DNA of 64,000 bases from positions 1-64,000 of the forward strand of contig NZXU01000046.1 in assembly GCA_002698425.1 (NCBI GenBank). The letters are read 5' to 3'. A program made the position numbers and the translations under genes. The notes below the pieces were generated by a model. That model ran no database searches and had not been told where the DNA came from. It was given only the letters and a program-made list of their open reading frames with translations. This DNA comes from Ahrensia sp. (GTDB lineage Bacteria; Pseudomonadota; Alphaproteobacteria; Rhizobiales; Rhizobiaceae). This document shows positions 1-8,907 of the stretch, piece by piece. Every line of letters begins with the position of its first letter. The first letter of the stretch is position 1.

Positions 1-39
1 ATCATCGCTGGCGCGGCCGCCATGCGAGCAGCCTCCTGA
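1..39 (+). CDS. C-terminal end of a probable 2Fe-2S small subunit (CoxS-like), cut by the window edge
   Basis: Frame 1 is open from the window edge and ends in TGA at 37-39, giving the tail IIAGAAAMRAAS. CoxS/XdhC-type iron-sulfur subunits usually end with a CRCTGYQ...I...A-rich helix, and this tail would fit just after it. The large-subunit gene begins 11 bases downstream with a strong GAAGGAG ribosome site. A molybdenum hydroxylase of this type needs a small 2Fe-2S subunit, and none is found elsewhere in the window, so this is the natural place for it. Only 12 residues are visible, so the assignment is mainly by context. Confidence 0.4.
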   Translation: MIAGAAAMRAAS

Positions 40-50
40 AGGAGATTTCA

Positions 51-2438
51 ATGAACGCAGTGGTTGGAATCGGCTCGTCACCGAAACGCAAGGAAGACGC
101 CCGCTTCGTCCGGGGTAAAGGCACTTATGTCGCGGATATCAAGCGACCCGGTATGCTTGCAGGCGTATTTCTACGCTCCGAGCATGCTCATGCGAAGCTG
201 AACTCGATCGATGTCTCGAAGGCGCTCGCGCAGCCGGGCGTTAAAGCCGTCTACACAGGCGAGGACATGAAGGCCGATAATGTCGGCGGTTTGCCAGTCG
301 GCTGGGGCATCACCGACAAGCATGGGGATCCGATGAAGGAGCCGCCGCATCCGCCGATCGCCCAGGGCAAGGTGCGCTATGTCGGCGACGCGGTCGCCTT
401 CGTCGTCGCCGAGACGCAGGAACAGGCGGAGGCCGCGGCCGAACTGATCGAGGTCGACTATGAAGTGCTGCCCGCCGTCGTCGGCCTCGTCGACGCGCTT
501 CGTCCCGACGCGCCGCAACTCTATGACGATGTCGAGAATAATCTGTGCGCGGATTGGGATCTCGGCAATGCCGCCGCCGTCGACGCCGCCTTTCAAAACG
601 CGGCCCACGTGGCATCGATTGAACTCGTCAACAACCGGCTGATCGGCAACCCGCTCGAACCGCGCGCGGCGATCGGCGAGTTCGAATTCGCCACCGGGCG
701 CTACACGCTTTGGACGACCAGTCAGTTTCCGCATGTCGTGCGCCTGCTGATGGGCGAAGGCGTGCTGGGCATCCCGCAGCACAAGCTGCGGGTCGTCGCG
801 CCCGATGTCGGCGGCGGCTTCGGCGTCAAGCAGTTCCACTACGCCGAGGAAGCCGTGGTGACCTGGGCCGCCGGCAAGCTTGGCCGCCCGGTCAAATGGG
901 TCGCCCAGCGCTCCGAGGGCTTCGTCTCCGACGCGCATGGCCGCGACCATGTGACCGAGGCGGAACTGGCGCTCGACGAGGACGGGAAGTTTCTCGCCAT
1001 GCGGGTGAAGACGCTCGCCAATATGGGTGCCTATCTCTCCACCTTCGGGCCGAACATCCCCACCAACCTCTACGCGCCGCTGCTCTCCGGCGTGTACCAG
1101 ATCCCGTCGATCTACTGCGAAGTGAAATGCGTCTTCACCAACACCGTGCCGGTGGACGCCTATCGCGGCGCCGGACGCCCCGAAGCCACCTTCGTGGTGG
1201 AGCGGCTGGTCGACATGGCGGCGCGCGAGATGGATATCGACAAGATCGAGATCCGCAAGCGCAACATGATCCCCAAGGAAGCCTATCCCTACCAGACGCC
1301 GGTCATCGTCGAATATGACAGCGGCGATCCGCTGGGCTGCCTCGAACGGTCCGAGGAACTGGCAGACGTGGCGGGCTTCGAGGCGCGCCGCGCCGAGGCG
1401 GCCAGCCGCGGCAAATATCGCGGACTGGGTATCTCGACCTATATCGAGGCCTGCGGTCTCGCCCCTTCGCGTCTCGCCGGCCAGCTCGGCGCGCGCGGCG
1501 GTCTCTACGAGAGCGCAACCGTGCGCGTCCATCCCTCCGGCGCGGTGACGGTGCTGATCGGCACCCACAACCACGGCCAGGGCCACGAGACGACCTTTGC
1601 GCAGATCGTCTCCGACCGCCTCGGCGTTCCGTTCGAGGATATCGACATCGTCTTCGGCGATACGGACCGCGTGCAGTTCGGTATGGGCACTTACGGGTCC
1701 CGTTCGCTCGTCGTCGGCGGCGCGGCGCTGTCTCAGGCCAGCGACAAGGTCATCCTCAAGGGCCGCAAGATCGCCGCCCACCAGCTCGAAGCCTCGCTCG
1801 AAGACATCGTGTTCGAGGACGGTACCTTCTCCGTGGCCGGCACCGACCGCAAGAAGAGCTTCCAGGAAATCGCGGGGGCCGCCTATGTGCCCTTCGATTT
1901 CCCGCTCGAAACGCTTGAACCGGGGCTGGAGGAACAATCCTACTACGATCCGGTGAACTTCACCTATCCCGGCGGCGCACACTTCGCCGAGGTCGAGATC
2001 GATCCCGATACCGGTATCGTAAAGCTGGAGCGCTACACGGCGGTCGACGACGTCGGGACCATCATCAATCCGATGATCGTCGAGGGACAGCTGCACGGCG
2101 GCATCGTCCAAGGTATCGGCCAGGCGCTCTTCGAGCACGGCGTCTATGATCCCGCCTCCGGCCAGCTCCTGTCAGGCTCCTTCATGGACTACTGCATGCC
2201 GCGCGCCGACAACTTCCCGCAACTGGTTATCGAACCGCATTCGACGACCTGCGCGCACACGCCGATGGGCGTGAAGGGCTGCGGCGAGTGCGGAACGATC
2301 GGCTCGCCGGCGGCGATCATCAGCGCTGTTGTCGACGCGCTGAAGCCGCTCGGCGTCGCCCATGTCGACATGCCGGCATCCCCCAACCACATCTGGAACG
2401 TCATCCGCAACGCGCGGGCGCCGATGGCCGCGGAATAA
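51..2438 (+). CDS. Molybdopterin-binding large subunit of a xanthine dehydrogenase-family hydroxylase (form II CoxL type)
   Basis: Catalytic subunit of a three-subunit molybdenum hydroxylase that would hydroxylate a carbon next to nitrogen in a heterocycle, or oxidise an aldehyde. At 795 aa it has the usual length. Visible motifs are the GGGFGVK cofactor loop near residue 254, AYRGAGR at 370-376, and GCGECG near the C-terminus with Glu746 at the position of the catalytic base. Form I CO dehydrogenases carry AYxCSFR instead, so this is form II, for which CO is generally not the substrate. The start at 51 follows a GAAGGAG site. The FAD subunit gene follows after 10 bases and CoxG lies further on, so the genes read as one operon. 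The substrate cannot be read from sequence; the neighbouring amide hydrolases suggest an N-heterocycle. Confidence 0.9.
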   Translation: MNAVVGIGSSPKRKEDARFVRGKGTYVADIKRPGMLAGVFLRSEHAHAKLNSIDVSKALAQPGVKAVYTGEDMKADNVGGLPVGWGITDKHGDPMKEPPHPPIAQGKVRYVGDAVAFVVAETQEQAEAAAELIEVDYEVLPAVVGLVDALRPDAPQLYDDVENNLCADWDLGNAAAVDAAFQNAAHVASIELVNNRLIGNPLEPRAAIGEFEFATGRYTLWTTSQFPHVVRLLMGEGVLGIPQHKLRVVAPDVGGGFGVKQFHYAEEAVVTWAAGKLGRPVKWVAQRSEGFVSDAHGRDHVTEAELALDEDGKFLAMRVKTLANMGAYLSTFGPNIPTNLYAPLLSGVYQIPSIYCEVKCVFTNTVPVDAYRGAGRPEATFVVERLVDMAAREMDIDKIEIRKRNMIPKEAYPYQTPVIVEYDSGDPLGCLERSEELADVAGFEARRAEAASRGKYRGLGISTYIEACGLAPSRLAGQLGARGGLYESATVRVHPSGAVTVLIGTHNHGQGHETTFAQIVSDRLGVPFEDIDIVFGDTDRVQFGMGTYGSRSLVVGGAALSQASDKVILKGRKIAAHQLEASLEDIVFEDGTFSVAGTDRKKSFQEIAGAAYVPFDFPLETLEPGLEEQSYYDPVNFTYPGGAHFAEVEIDPDTGIVKLERYTAVDDVGTIINPMIVEGQLHGGIVQGIGQALFEHGVYDPASGQLLSGSFMDYCMPRADNFPQLVIEPHSTTCAHTPMGVKGCGECGTIGSPAAIISAVVDALKPLGVAHVDMPASPNHIWNVIRNARAPMAAE

Positions 2439-2448
2439 GGACAGGATC

Positions 2449-3252
2449 ATGAGGTCTTTCAGCTATCACAAACCCGACACGGTCGACGCAGCGGTGGCCC
2501 TGCTCGCCGATGACGAGAACGCATCGGCGATCGCAGGCGGCATGACGCTGCTGCCGACCATGAAGCAACGCCTCGCCGCGCCGGACACTCTCGTCGATCT
2601 CTCGGCCATTGCCGGCATGGCCGGGATCTCCCTCGATGGCGACGTCGTCGTTATAGCCGCGATGACCCGCCACGCCGATGTGGCGGCCTCTCCGCTGGTG
2701 CAGGAGAAGCTCCCTGCCCTGGCGAGACTCGCCTCGCGCATCGGCGACCAGCAGGTTCGCCATCGCGGGACCATCGGCGGCTCCATCTCCAACAACGATC
2801 CGGCGGCCGATTATCCCGCCGCCGTCCTCGGTCTCGGCGCAGAGATCGTCACCAGCAAACGCACCATCCCGGCCGACGATTTCTTCGTCGCCATGTTCGA
2901 GACAGCGCTGGAACCCGGCGAGATCGTCACTGCGGTCCGGTTTCCCCTCCCCGATTGTGCCGCTTACGCGAAATTCGCCAATCCGGCGTCCCGCTATGCG
3001 CTCGCCGGCGTCTTCGTCGCCAAATTCGGTGACGCCATCCGTGTCGCCGTCACGGGCGCAGGCCCCTCGGTCTTCCGCGCTTCCGATATCGAAGCGGGGC
3101 TTGCCGCAAGCTTCGACGCCGCGGCGCTGGAGCGCATTTCGATCGATGCTTCGGAACTGATGTCCGACATCCATGCCGACAATGAATATCGCGCCAATCT
3201 CGTGATGGTCATGGCGCGGCGGGCCGTCTCCCTCGCGAAGCAATCCGGATAG
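2449..3252 (+). CDS. FAD-binding medium subunit of the molybdenum hydroxylase (CoxM/XdhB-like)
   Basis: Transfers electrons from the iron-sulfur subunit to an acceptor through FAD. The 267-aa product has the two FAD-contact segments of the family: AGGMTLLP near residues 29-36 and TIGGSISNNDPAADYP from about 108. The frame is open further upstream into the preceding gene, but the ATG at 2449 lies ten bases after the coxL-like stop and begins with the family-typical MRSFSYHKPDTVDAAVALL, so it is preferred. Together with the genes on either side it completes an L-M-(S) hydroxylase. Confidence in the family is high; the substrate is unknown. Confidence 0.9.
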   Translation: MRSFSYHKPDTVDAAVALLADDENASAIAGGMTLLPTMKQRLAAPDTLVDLSAIAGMAGISLDGDVVVIAAMTRHADVAASPLVQEKLPALARLASRIGDQQVRHRGTIGGSISNNDPAADYPAAVLGLGAEIVTSKRTIPADDFFVAMFETALEPGEIVTAVRFPLPDCAAYAKFANPASRYALAGVFVAKFGDAIRVAVTGAGPSVFRASDIEAGLAASFDAAALERISIDASELMSDIHADNEYRANLVMVMARRAVSLAKQSG

Positions 3253-3406
3253 GTCACCGACACGTTCAGGCGGCGGGACAGATCGCATCCCGCGAAAGAT
3301 CAACAAGAAAACTGGCTCAGCGGCTGCCGCCTTCGCGGCTGGCGCAAGGGATCCGGCGCGCATTTTAGCCGACCCTGTGCCCTATTCCGTACGGAGGACA
3401 ATTCAG

Positions 3407-4273
3407 GTGCGACAACAGGAGCGCGATGAAATTCCAGGCTTTTTCAGCTTGGGACAGGCGCAGAAAGACGCTGCCTACAACAATTCGGAGGCGGTCGAGG
3501 ACAGCGCCGAGCGGCTAAAGGACTGGGAATGCCGCAGCGCGGCCTGCCGCGAGGCTTCTGGCGCTCGGCCCGATATCCGATACGGCGAAAAGCCCAATAA
3601 CCTGATCGACTTCTTCCCGTCCGGCAGCACCAATGGACCGCTCTTCGTCTTCATCCATGGCGGCTACTGGCATCGCAACAGCAAGGAGATCTTCGGTTTC
3701 GTCTCCACCGGCCCGGGCGCCCAGGGCATCGATGTCGCCACCATCGGCTACACGCTGGCGCCGCAGGCAACGCTGACAGAAATCGTCGAGGAGGTGTTCC
3801 AGGCCCTCGTCTTCATCACGTCCATGGCGGCCGAACTCGGCTTCGACCCGGATCGCATCTATGTCGGCGGCTGGTCGGCCGGCGGCCACTTGGCGACGCT
3901 GTCGGCAAACCTGCCGATGGTTCGCGGCGTGATGTCGATCAGCGGAATATTCGATCTCGAACCGATCGCCGAAACCTACATAAACGACGAACTCAGGTTG
4001 CAGCCATCGGAAATCGAAACGCTCGCACCATCGAAAAACCTGCCGGTTCGCCCGATCCCGATCGCGCTGTTCGTCGGCGGCGACGAGCTTCCCGAATTGC
4101 AGCGCCAGTCCCGCGAATTCACGGAGCGCGCATGCGCCGAGGATCTCCTCGTGACCATGACGACGCTCACAGGCCGCAACCACTACACGATCATGGAGGA
4201 ACTGGCCGCGCCGGACGGCATGCTGACGAGCGCGCTGACCGAGATGATTAACGCCAGCGCGCCAGAGGACTGA
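3407..4273 (+). CDS. Alpha/beta hydrolase, arylformamidase (kynurenine formamidase)-like
   Basis: Probable serine hydrolase acting on an amide or formamide. It carries the oxyanion motif HGGYW (residues 84-88), the nucleophile elbow GWSAGGH with Ser157, and a C-terminal His259 in GRNHYT. HGGYW is typical of arylformamidases and related esterases. Two in-frame GTG codons are possible (3377 and 3407). The second has GGAGGA eight bases upstream and gives a 288-aa protein, so it was chosen. The gene lies between the FAD subunit and CoxG genes on the same strand, with 154 bases before it and 13 after. It may open or deacylate the product of the hydroxylase; the exact substrate is not known. Confidence 0.8.
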   Translation: MRQQERDEIPGFFSLGQAQKDAAYNNSEAVEDSAERLKDWECRSAACREASGARPDIRYGEKPNNLIDFFPSGSTNGPLFVFIHGGYWHRNSKEIFGFVSTGPGAQGIDVATIGYTLAPQATLTEIVEEVFQALVFITSMAAELGFDPDRIYVGGWSAGGHLATLSANLPMVRGVMSISGIFDLEPIAETYINDELRLQPSEIETLAPSKNLPVRPIPIALFVGGDELPELQRQSREFTERACAEDLLVTMTTLTGRNHYTIMEELAAPDGMLTSALTEMINASAPED

Positions 4274-4286
4274 TGGGGCATTTTCC

Positions 4287-4748
4287 ATGGAAATGAAGGA
4301 AGAAATCCGTATCGAGGCCCCCGTCCCCGTCGTGTTCGCGGCACTCAACGATCCCGGCGTTCTCCGGCAATGCATTCCGGGCTGCGAAGACCTCGTGGAA
4401 CAGGCCGACAACGTGATGGAGGCCAGGGTTTCGCTTCGGATCGGCCCGGTCAAGGCCCGCTTCACCGGAAAGGTCACGCTCGACACGGCCGGCGCGCCGC
4501 ATCGCTTCTCGCTCGCCGGCGAAGGCAGCGGCGGCATCGCCGGCTTTGCCAAGGGCGGCGCGGATGTCGGTCTTCGCCCTGAGGGCGAGGCAACGGTCCT
4601 CGCCTACGAAGCCAGGGCCGAAATCGGCGGAAAAATCGCCCAGCTCGGCAGCCGTCTCGTCGACTCTACCGCGCGCAAGCTGTCGGGGCAGTTCTTCGCC
4701 CGTTTCAAGGACATCGTGGAAAACGATAGCGCCGCCCAATCAGGCTGA
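4287..4748 (+). CDS. CoxG family protein (SRPBCC fold), hydroxylase maturation or membrane anchor
   Basis: The 153-aa protein begins with MEMKEEIRIEAPVPVVFAAL, the typical start of CoxG/SRPBCC proteins, and has the conserved PGCE segment near residue 31. CoxG proteins accompany CoxLMS-type hydroxylases and have been linked to membrane attachment of CO dehydrogenase. Here the protein probably assists assembly or localisation of the upstream enzyme. It is the last gene of the plus-strand unit. It lacks the long hydrophobic tail that some CoxG proteins use for membrane binding. Confidence 0.85.
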   Translation: MEMKEEIRIEAPVPVVFAALNDPGVLRQCIPGCEDLVEQADNVMEARVSLRIGPVKARFTGKVTLDTAGAPHRFSLAGEGSGGIAGFAKGGADVGLRPEGEATVLAYEARAEIGGKIAQLGSRLVDSTARKLSGQFFARFKDIVENDSAAQSG

Positions 4749-4775
4749 CGCTAGATCCGCATACACGCAGACTCC

Positions 4776-4793
4776 GAAGAGCGCGCGCTCTTC
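4776..4793 (+). terminator. Perfect 18-bp palindrome after the CoxG gene, possible transcript end
   Basis: GAAGAGCG followed by CG and CGCTCTTC forms a perfect palindrome 27 bases after the CoxG stop codon. It is followed by ACACGGAAAAAC and not by a T run, so it is not a textbook intrinsic terminator. It may still stabilise or end the hydroxylase transcript. Confidence 0.3.
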
Positions 4794-4811
4794 ACACGGA
4801 AAAACATGAAG

Positions 4812-4973
4812 TTAACAGCCCCGAGTTTGCCGGAGGCAGGTTGATATAAGCTACGCGGCCATTAGGCGAACCGCTCGCTCGCGGACGTCAAAGGGAAAAC
4901 TTGTTCGTCGTTTTGCTCATCGTGCTCCAACTTACTCAGGAGTTGGAGCCTCCCGCAAACCCGGTCCGGTTCA
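4812..4973 (-). mobile_element. Internally deleted IS3-family remnant with both terminal inverted repeats
   Basis: Two 29-base ends face each other. Read inward from the left, 4812-4840 contains CCCCGAGTTTGCCGGAGGC. Read inward from the right on the minus strand, 4973-4945 contains GACCGGGTTTGCGGGAGGC. They agree at about 20 of 29 positions, with a GTTTGC-GGAGGC core known from IS3-family ends. Between them, on the minus strand, lies the start of an IS3-type OrfA, so most of the transposase genes are gone. A 9-bp inverted repeat (4924-4932 with 4941-4949) sits at the right end. No clear target duplication is seen. The rest of the 4749-5167 gap (4974-5167) contains no gene I recognise. Confidence 0.55.
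4858..4920 (-). pseudogene. Broken IS3-type OrfA transposase start
   Basis: On the minus strand ATG at 4920 opens MSKTTNKFS and then meets a stop codon. A one-base shift restores DVRERAVRLMAA. Together these match the usual beginning of IS3-family OrfA proteins (MSK.TNKFSPEVRERAVR). The frame is lost after about 20 residues where the element has been deleted. This is a non-functional relic. Confidence 0.45.
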
Positions 4974-5167
4974 CTATGGCCGACACGAAAATCTTGGAGG
5001 GTGGCGGATGTGTCCGCGCACTTGCACCGAAAGCAGATGCCAATGCCCGCCTGACGATCGTTTTCGTAAGCCATGCTTCGTTGAAGTGCATAGTCTCAAT
5101 CTGGAGAAGAACATGGTCAGCACGGACTGACGACGTCAAATATGCCCCTAACCTCGCCATACCTATT

Positions 5168-6568
5168 TCAGGATGAAACGGCTAAGAGATAAGGGACGAC
5201 CGTGCAGCCCGTGATGCCCCGCGCGGTTTCGATAACCCTCTCCATTTCCTCGGGGCTCGCCGCCCCTGAATAACGAGCCAGTTTCCGCGCTTTCTCATCG
5301 ACCTCCGTCGAGGACAGCGGATTACCGGGGTCGCCCTTCGGCTCGTCGACGCGAGCGGAAAGATCTCGTCCATCCGTGGTATGGACCGTCACTTTTCCGA
5401 TCCAGCGTCGCGGATAGGCATCATCTACTTCCCGGTCCGGTCGCATCTCGACGCGATCGAGGAAGGTCCTGGTGCGACTGTCATCGAGAAAACCGTCGAA
5501 TTCCGCCAATCCCGCCCGCCGATGCGTTGCGATCAGGCCAAGCGTCGCGGGCATCGAAAACTTTGCCTGGTGCACTGTCCGAGGATTGGTGACAGGCCCA
5601 AGCACATCGAGCGCGCCCTGATGCACATACGCCGTGATCCGGTCTATCCTGTCCGGGCTCAAATCGTATTTCTGCATTACTTCAAGGAGGGCGTCCGCAG
5701 CCGGATGCGTATGCCGGCACGAAGAATGCCACTTGAAAGAGGTTTCCGCCAAAGCCCAGCGTGTGCCCAGCCGATCGGTCAATTTGCCGGGGTCGGCATC
5801 CAGCGACATGCCGGCGGCCATCCCCTGGGCACCTTCGAGGATGCGCTTCGCGCCGGTGAACCCTTCCGCCGCCAGATAGGCGGCGGTCACACCGTCAGCG
5901 GAAGCCTTGGCCGTATGAAGCTGCTTTGAGTCCGCAGCATCGCGAAGGAATTCCCATAAGCCGGCCGCCTGAGTTCCAGCCGACCCGATCGCGTTCAGCA
6001 TTTGATCTTTTTCCAACCCGAGAACACGTCCCGCAGCCACCGCGGCAGCGATCGTTCCCGCGGTGCCGGTGGTATGAAATATCTTGTAGTGTGACCGCCC
6101 GAGGAACTCGCCGACCCTGATCCCGACCTCGTAGCCGGCGACACATCCTGCCAGAAAATTCCGACCCGAGGCTTCCGTCGCTTGGGCTGCCGCCAGCGCC
6201 GCGGGAAACACGACGGCGGCTGGATGAAACACGGACGCGTTATGGACATCGTCCTGTTCGGAGACATGCGACGCCGCCGCGTTGACCATCGCGGCGAACA
6301 GGGGCGACGTCGTTGCCCGGCTGGTCAGGATTTCGGCCCTGCCCGATGCGGGGCCCATCTGCACGGCGAACCGCTCGATTGCCCCGACCGCACGCTGCCC
6401 CTTGCCCGACAGCGCGGAACCGATCCAGTCGACGAACAGGTCATTCAGCCGATCCAGCACTCCGGCCGGCATGTCGGCAATGTCCAGATCGGACGCGAAA
6501 CCGGCAAGCATCTCGCTTTCCGCACCGGTGGCATGCGCCATCTCCGGATTTCGTTTCGTTTGCATCAT
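5168..6568 (-). CDS. MmgE/PrpD family protein
   Basis: The 466-aa protein has the full length and overall layout of the MmgE/PrpD family, which includes 2-methylcitrate dehydratase and cis-aconitate decarboxylase. Recognisable segments are EQDDVHNASVFHPAAVVFPAALA around residue 105 and WHSSCRHTHPAADALLEVMQKY in the second half. It follows the acyl-CoA dehydrogenase gene with an 18-base gap and an AGGAGGAAGAAGG ribosome site. In Pseudomonas aeruginosa a PrpD-like gene sits in the itaconate-degradation cluster with the same partners, so an isomerase or dehydratase role on a C5 dicarboxylate is likely. The reaction cannot be fixed from sequence alone. Confidence 0.85.
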   Translation of the reverse strand: MMQTKRNPEMAHATGAESEMLAGFASDLDIADMPAGVLDRLNDLFVDWIGSALSGKGQRAVGAIERFAVQMGPASGRAEILTSRATTSPLFAAMVNAAASHVSEQDDVHNASVFHPAAVVFPAALAAAQATEASGRNFLAGCVAGYEVGIRVGEFLGRSHYKIFHTTGTAGTIAAAVAAGRVLGLEKDQMLNAIGSAGTQAAGLWEFLRDAADSKQLHTAKASADGVTAAYLAAEGFTGAKRILEGAQGMAAGMSLDADPGKLTDRLGTRWALAETSFKWHSSCRHTHPAADALLEVMQKYDLSPDRIDRITAYVHQGALDVLGPVTNPRTVHQAKFSMPATLGLIATHRRAGLAEFDGFLDDSRTRTFLDRVEMRPDREVDDAYPRRWIGKVTVHTTDGRDLSARVDEPKGDPGNPLSSTEVDEKARKLARYSGAASPEEMERVIETARGITGCTVVPYLLAVSS

Positions 6569-6586
6569 GTCCTTCTTCCTCCTGCG

Positions 6587-7747
6587 TCAGAAAGACCGCG
6601 GCAAGCCGAGAATATGTTCGGCAACATAGGAAAGGATGAGATTGGTCGATATCGGGGCGACCTGGTAGAGCCGCGTTTCGCGGAATTTCCGTTCGACGTC
6701 GTATTCCGCCGCGAAGCCGAAACCGCCATGAAACTGGATGCACGCATTGGCCGCCTCCCAGGAAGCGTCGGCGGCCAGCAGTTTGGCCATGTTCGCCTCC
6801 GCACCGCAGTCCTCGACCGCATCGAATTTCCGCGCCGCCTCGAAGCGCATCAGGTTGGCGGCTTGCGTGTTGACGTAGGAGCGGGCGATCGGAAACTGGA
6901 CGCCCTGGTTCTGCCCGATCGGCCGGTCGAAGACGATGCGCTGCTTGGTGTACCCGGTCACCTTGTCGATGAACCACCAGGCATCGCCGATACATTCCGC
7001 CGCGATCAATGTGCGTTCGGCATTCAGCCCGTCGAGGATGTAGCGAAATCCCCGCCCCTCCTCGCCGATCAGGCTCTCGGCCGGGATTTCCAGGTCGTCG
7101 AAGAACAGTTCGTTCGTCTCGTGATTGACCATGTTGCGTATCGGTTTGACCGACAGGCCGTTGCCGATCGCCGAATGCAGGTCGACGAGAAAAATCGACA
7201 GGCCCTCCGATTTCCGCTTCACCTCGGACAGAGGTGTCGTGCGCGCCAGCAGGATCATCAGGTCGGAGTGCTGGATCCGGCTGATCCACACTTTCTGGCC
7301 ATTGATGACGTAGCGGTCGCCCTTGCGTTTGGCCGTCGTCTTGATCTTGGTCGTGTCCGTCCCCGTCGTCGGCTCGGTCACGCCCATCGATTGCAGCCGC
7401 AGTTCTCCCGAAGCGATTTTCGGCAGGTAGTAATCCTTCTGGGCCGGCGAGCCGTGACGAAGCAGCGTGCCCATATTGTACATCTGCCCGTGGCAGTGGC
7501 CGGCATTGCCGCCGGAGCGGTTTATCTCCTCCATCACCACGGTCGCTTCGGTCAGGCCGAGCCCCGACCCGCCATATTGCTCCGGGATCATCGCGGCCAG
7601 CCATCCCGCGCTTGTCAACGCGTCGATGAACTCCACGGGATAAGTGGCCGCCTCGTCGTGGCGCCGGTGATATTCGGCGGGAAACTCGGCGCACAACGCA
7701 CGCAGCGCTTCGCGCATGTCCTGATGATCGTCGGCTGCGGGAATCAT
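6587..7747 (-). CDS. Acyl-CoA dehydrogenase of the itaconate-cluster type
   Basis: FAD-dependent acyl-CoA dehydrogenase of 386 aa. It has the flavin-contact segment MGVTEPTTGTDTTKIKT and the C-terminal QFHGGFGFAAEYDVERKFRETR. Where many family members carry the catalytic glutamate (EGT.EIQ), this one reads YQVAPISTNLI, so the base must lie elsewhere or the reaction differs. The frame is open upstream, but the ATG at 7747 overlaps the stop of the CoA-transferase gene as ATGA, which fixes the start. Probable substrates are methylsuccinyl-CoA or another branched C5 acyl-CoA, inferred from the neighbours. Confidence 0.88.
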   Translation of the reverse strand: MIPAADDHQDMREALRALCAEFPAEYHRRHDEAATYPVEFIDALTSAGWLAAMIPEQYGGSGLGLTEATVVMEEINRSGGNAGHCHGQMYNMGTLLRHGSPAQKDYYLPKIASGELRLQSMGVTEPTTGTDTTKIKTTAKRKGDRYVINGQKVWISRIQHSDLMILLARTTPLSEVKRKSEGLSIFLVDLHSAIGNGLSVKPIRNMVNHETNELFFDDLEIPAESLIGEEGRGFRYILDGLNAERTLIAAECIGDAWWFIDKVTGYTKQRIVFDRPIGQNQGVQFPIARSYVNTQAANLMRFEAARKFDAVEDCGAEANMAKLLAADASWEAANACIQFHGGFGFAAEYDVERKFRETRLYQVAPISTNLILSYVAEHILGLPRSF

Positions 7748-8907
7748 GGCTTGCCCTCTTTTTCGTCTGTCGGCGCGCATCCGAACTCTGACAGGATTGC
7801 GCGGGTGTGTTCACCAAGCGACGGCACGGGATCGAACCGGGGCTCCCAGGCGTCGCCCGTCACCGGTTTAAGGCCACGCATCGGGCCCGCCGGCGTGTCG
7901 AACTCACGCCAGCGCCGACGCGCGTCAAGTTGCGGGTGCTCCCACAAATCATGCATGTCATTCACGCGTGCCGTCCCTATGCCCGCCATTGCGAGCCGTT
8001 CGAGCGCCTCGCTGGTGGACAGAGACGCCAATACGCCACGAATGACCGGATCGAGGACCGCTCGATGGGCCGCGCGGCCGCTGTTCCCGGCGAAGCGGGC
8101 GTCGCTCGCCAGATCGGGCCGTTGCAAAACGTCGGTCGCGAAAACGGACCACTCCCGATCGTTCTGCAGCCCGAACAGCACCTGGCCGTCGGCCGTCTCG
8201 AACGGACCGTAGGGATAGATCGTCGCGTGGCCGGCGCCATTGCGCGACGGCGGTTCCTGACCGTCCATCGCAAAATACATCGGAAAGCCCATCCATTCGG
8301 CCATCGCCTCGAGCATCGAGACCTCGATCGTGTCGCCCTGCCCCGTCTTGTGGCGATTGAGAAGCGCCGCGAGGACTGATTGATAGGCCGTCACGCCCGC
8401 AGCGATATCGGCGATCGATATGCCAGCCTTGGCGACGCGGTCATGCGTGCCGGTGACCGACAGGAATCCCGCTTCGGCCTGGATGAGCAGATCATAGGCC
8501 TTTCGCTGCTCGTCGGGGCCGCCTCGGCCGTAACCCGATATGGAGCAGGTGATCAGGCGCGGATTGGCCTCGCGCAGACCGGCCGGATCGAGCCCCAGCC
8601 GTTCGATAGCACCCGGTGCGAGGTTCTGTATGAAGACATCCGCCTTGGACAGGATCGTTTTCAGAGCCTCGACCGCTTCAGGATCCTTGAGATCGAGGGC
8701 AAGGCTTTCCTTAGAGCGGTTCGTCCACACGAAATGGCTCGACAGGCCACGCGCCCGCGTGTCGTAGGCTCGCGCGAAATCGCCGCTGTCGGTACGCTCC
8801 ACCTTGATGACGCGCGCGCCATTGTCAGCCAGAAGCCGGGTGCAGTAGGGCGCCGCGATCGCCTGCTCGATCGAGACGACAAGGCAGCCTTCGAGCGGAC
8901 GCGTCAT
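7744..8907 (-). CDS. Class III CoA-transferase (CaiB/BaiF), candidate itaconate CoA-transferase
   Basis: Moves CoA from a donor such as succinyl-CoA to a carboxylic acid. The 387-aa protein has the family layout, and Asp167 in ISIADIAAG aligns with the aspartate that forms the acyl-anhydride intermediate in this family. It is coupled by 4-base ATGA overlaps to the hydratase gene upstream and to the acyl-CoA dehydrogenase gene downstream. CoA-transferase, hydratase and CitE-like lyase together are the three enzymes known to turn itaconate into acetyl-CoA and pyruvate. Specificity for itaconate over mesaconate or methylsuccinate is inferred from context. Confidence 0.88.
   Translation of the reverse strand: MTRPLEGCLVVSIEQAIAAPYCTRLLADNGARVIKVERTDSGDFARAYDTRARGLSSHFVWTNRSKESLALDLKDPEAVEALKTILSKADVFIQNLAPGAIERLGLDPAGLREANPRLITCSISGYGRGGPDEQRKAYDLLIQAEAGFLSVTGTHDRVAKAGISIADIAAGVTAYQSVLAALLNRHKTGQGDTIEVSMLEAMAEWMGFPMYFAMDGQEPPSRNGAGHATIYPYGPFETADGQVLFGLQNDREWSVFATDVLQRPDLASDARFAGNSGRAAHRAVLDPVIRGVLASLSTSEALERLAMAGIGTARVNDMHDLWEHPQLDARRRWREFDTPAGPMRGLKPVTGDAWEPRFDPVPSLGEHTRAILSEFGCAPTDEKEGKP

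Noticed and set aside
171..2138. 655-codon open frame on the minus strand opposite the molybdenum hydroxylase
   Set aside because: High-GC shadow of a clearly conserved plus-strand gene; no ribosome site or recognisable family. The same applies to long antisense frames at 6182-8212, 11082-13298, 13184-15385, 36849-40704 and 54364-56091.
51..2438. Aerobic CO dehydrogenase
   Set aside because: The active-site motif is form II (AYRGAGR), so naming it a CO dehydrogenase would be unsupported.
5168..6568. Calling the PrpD-like protein cis-aconitate decarboxylase (itaconate synthesis)
   Set aside because: MmgE/PrpD members are too diverse for this from sequence alone, and the context is degradation of C5 acids.
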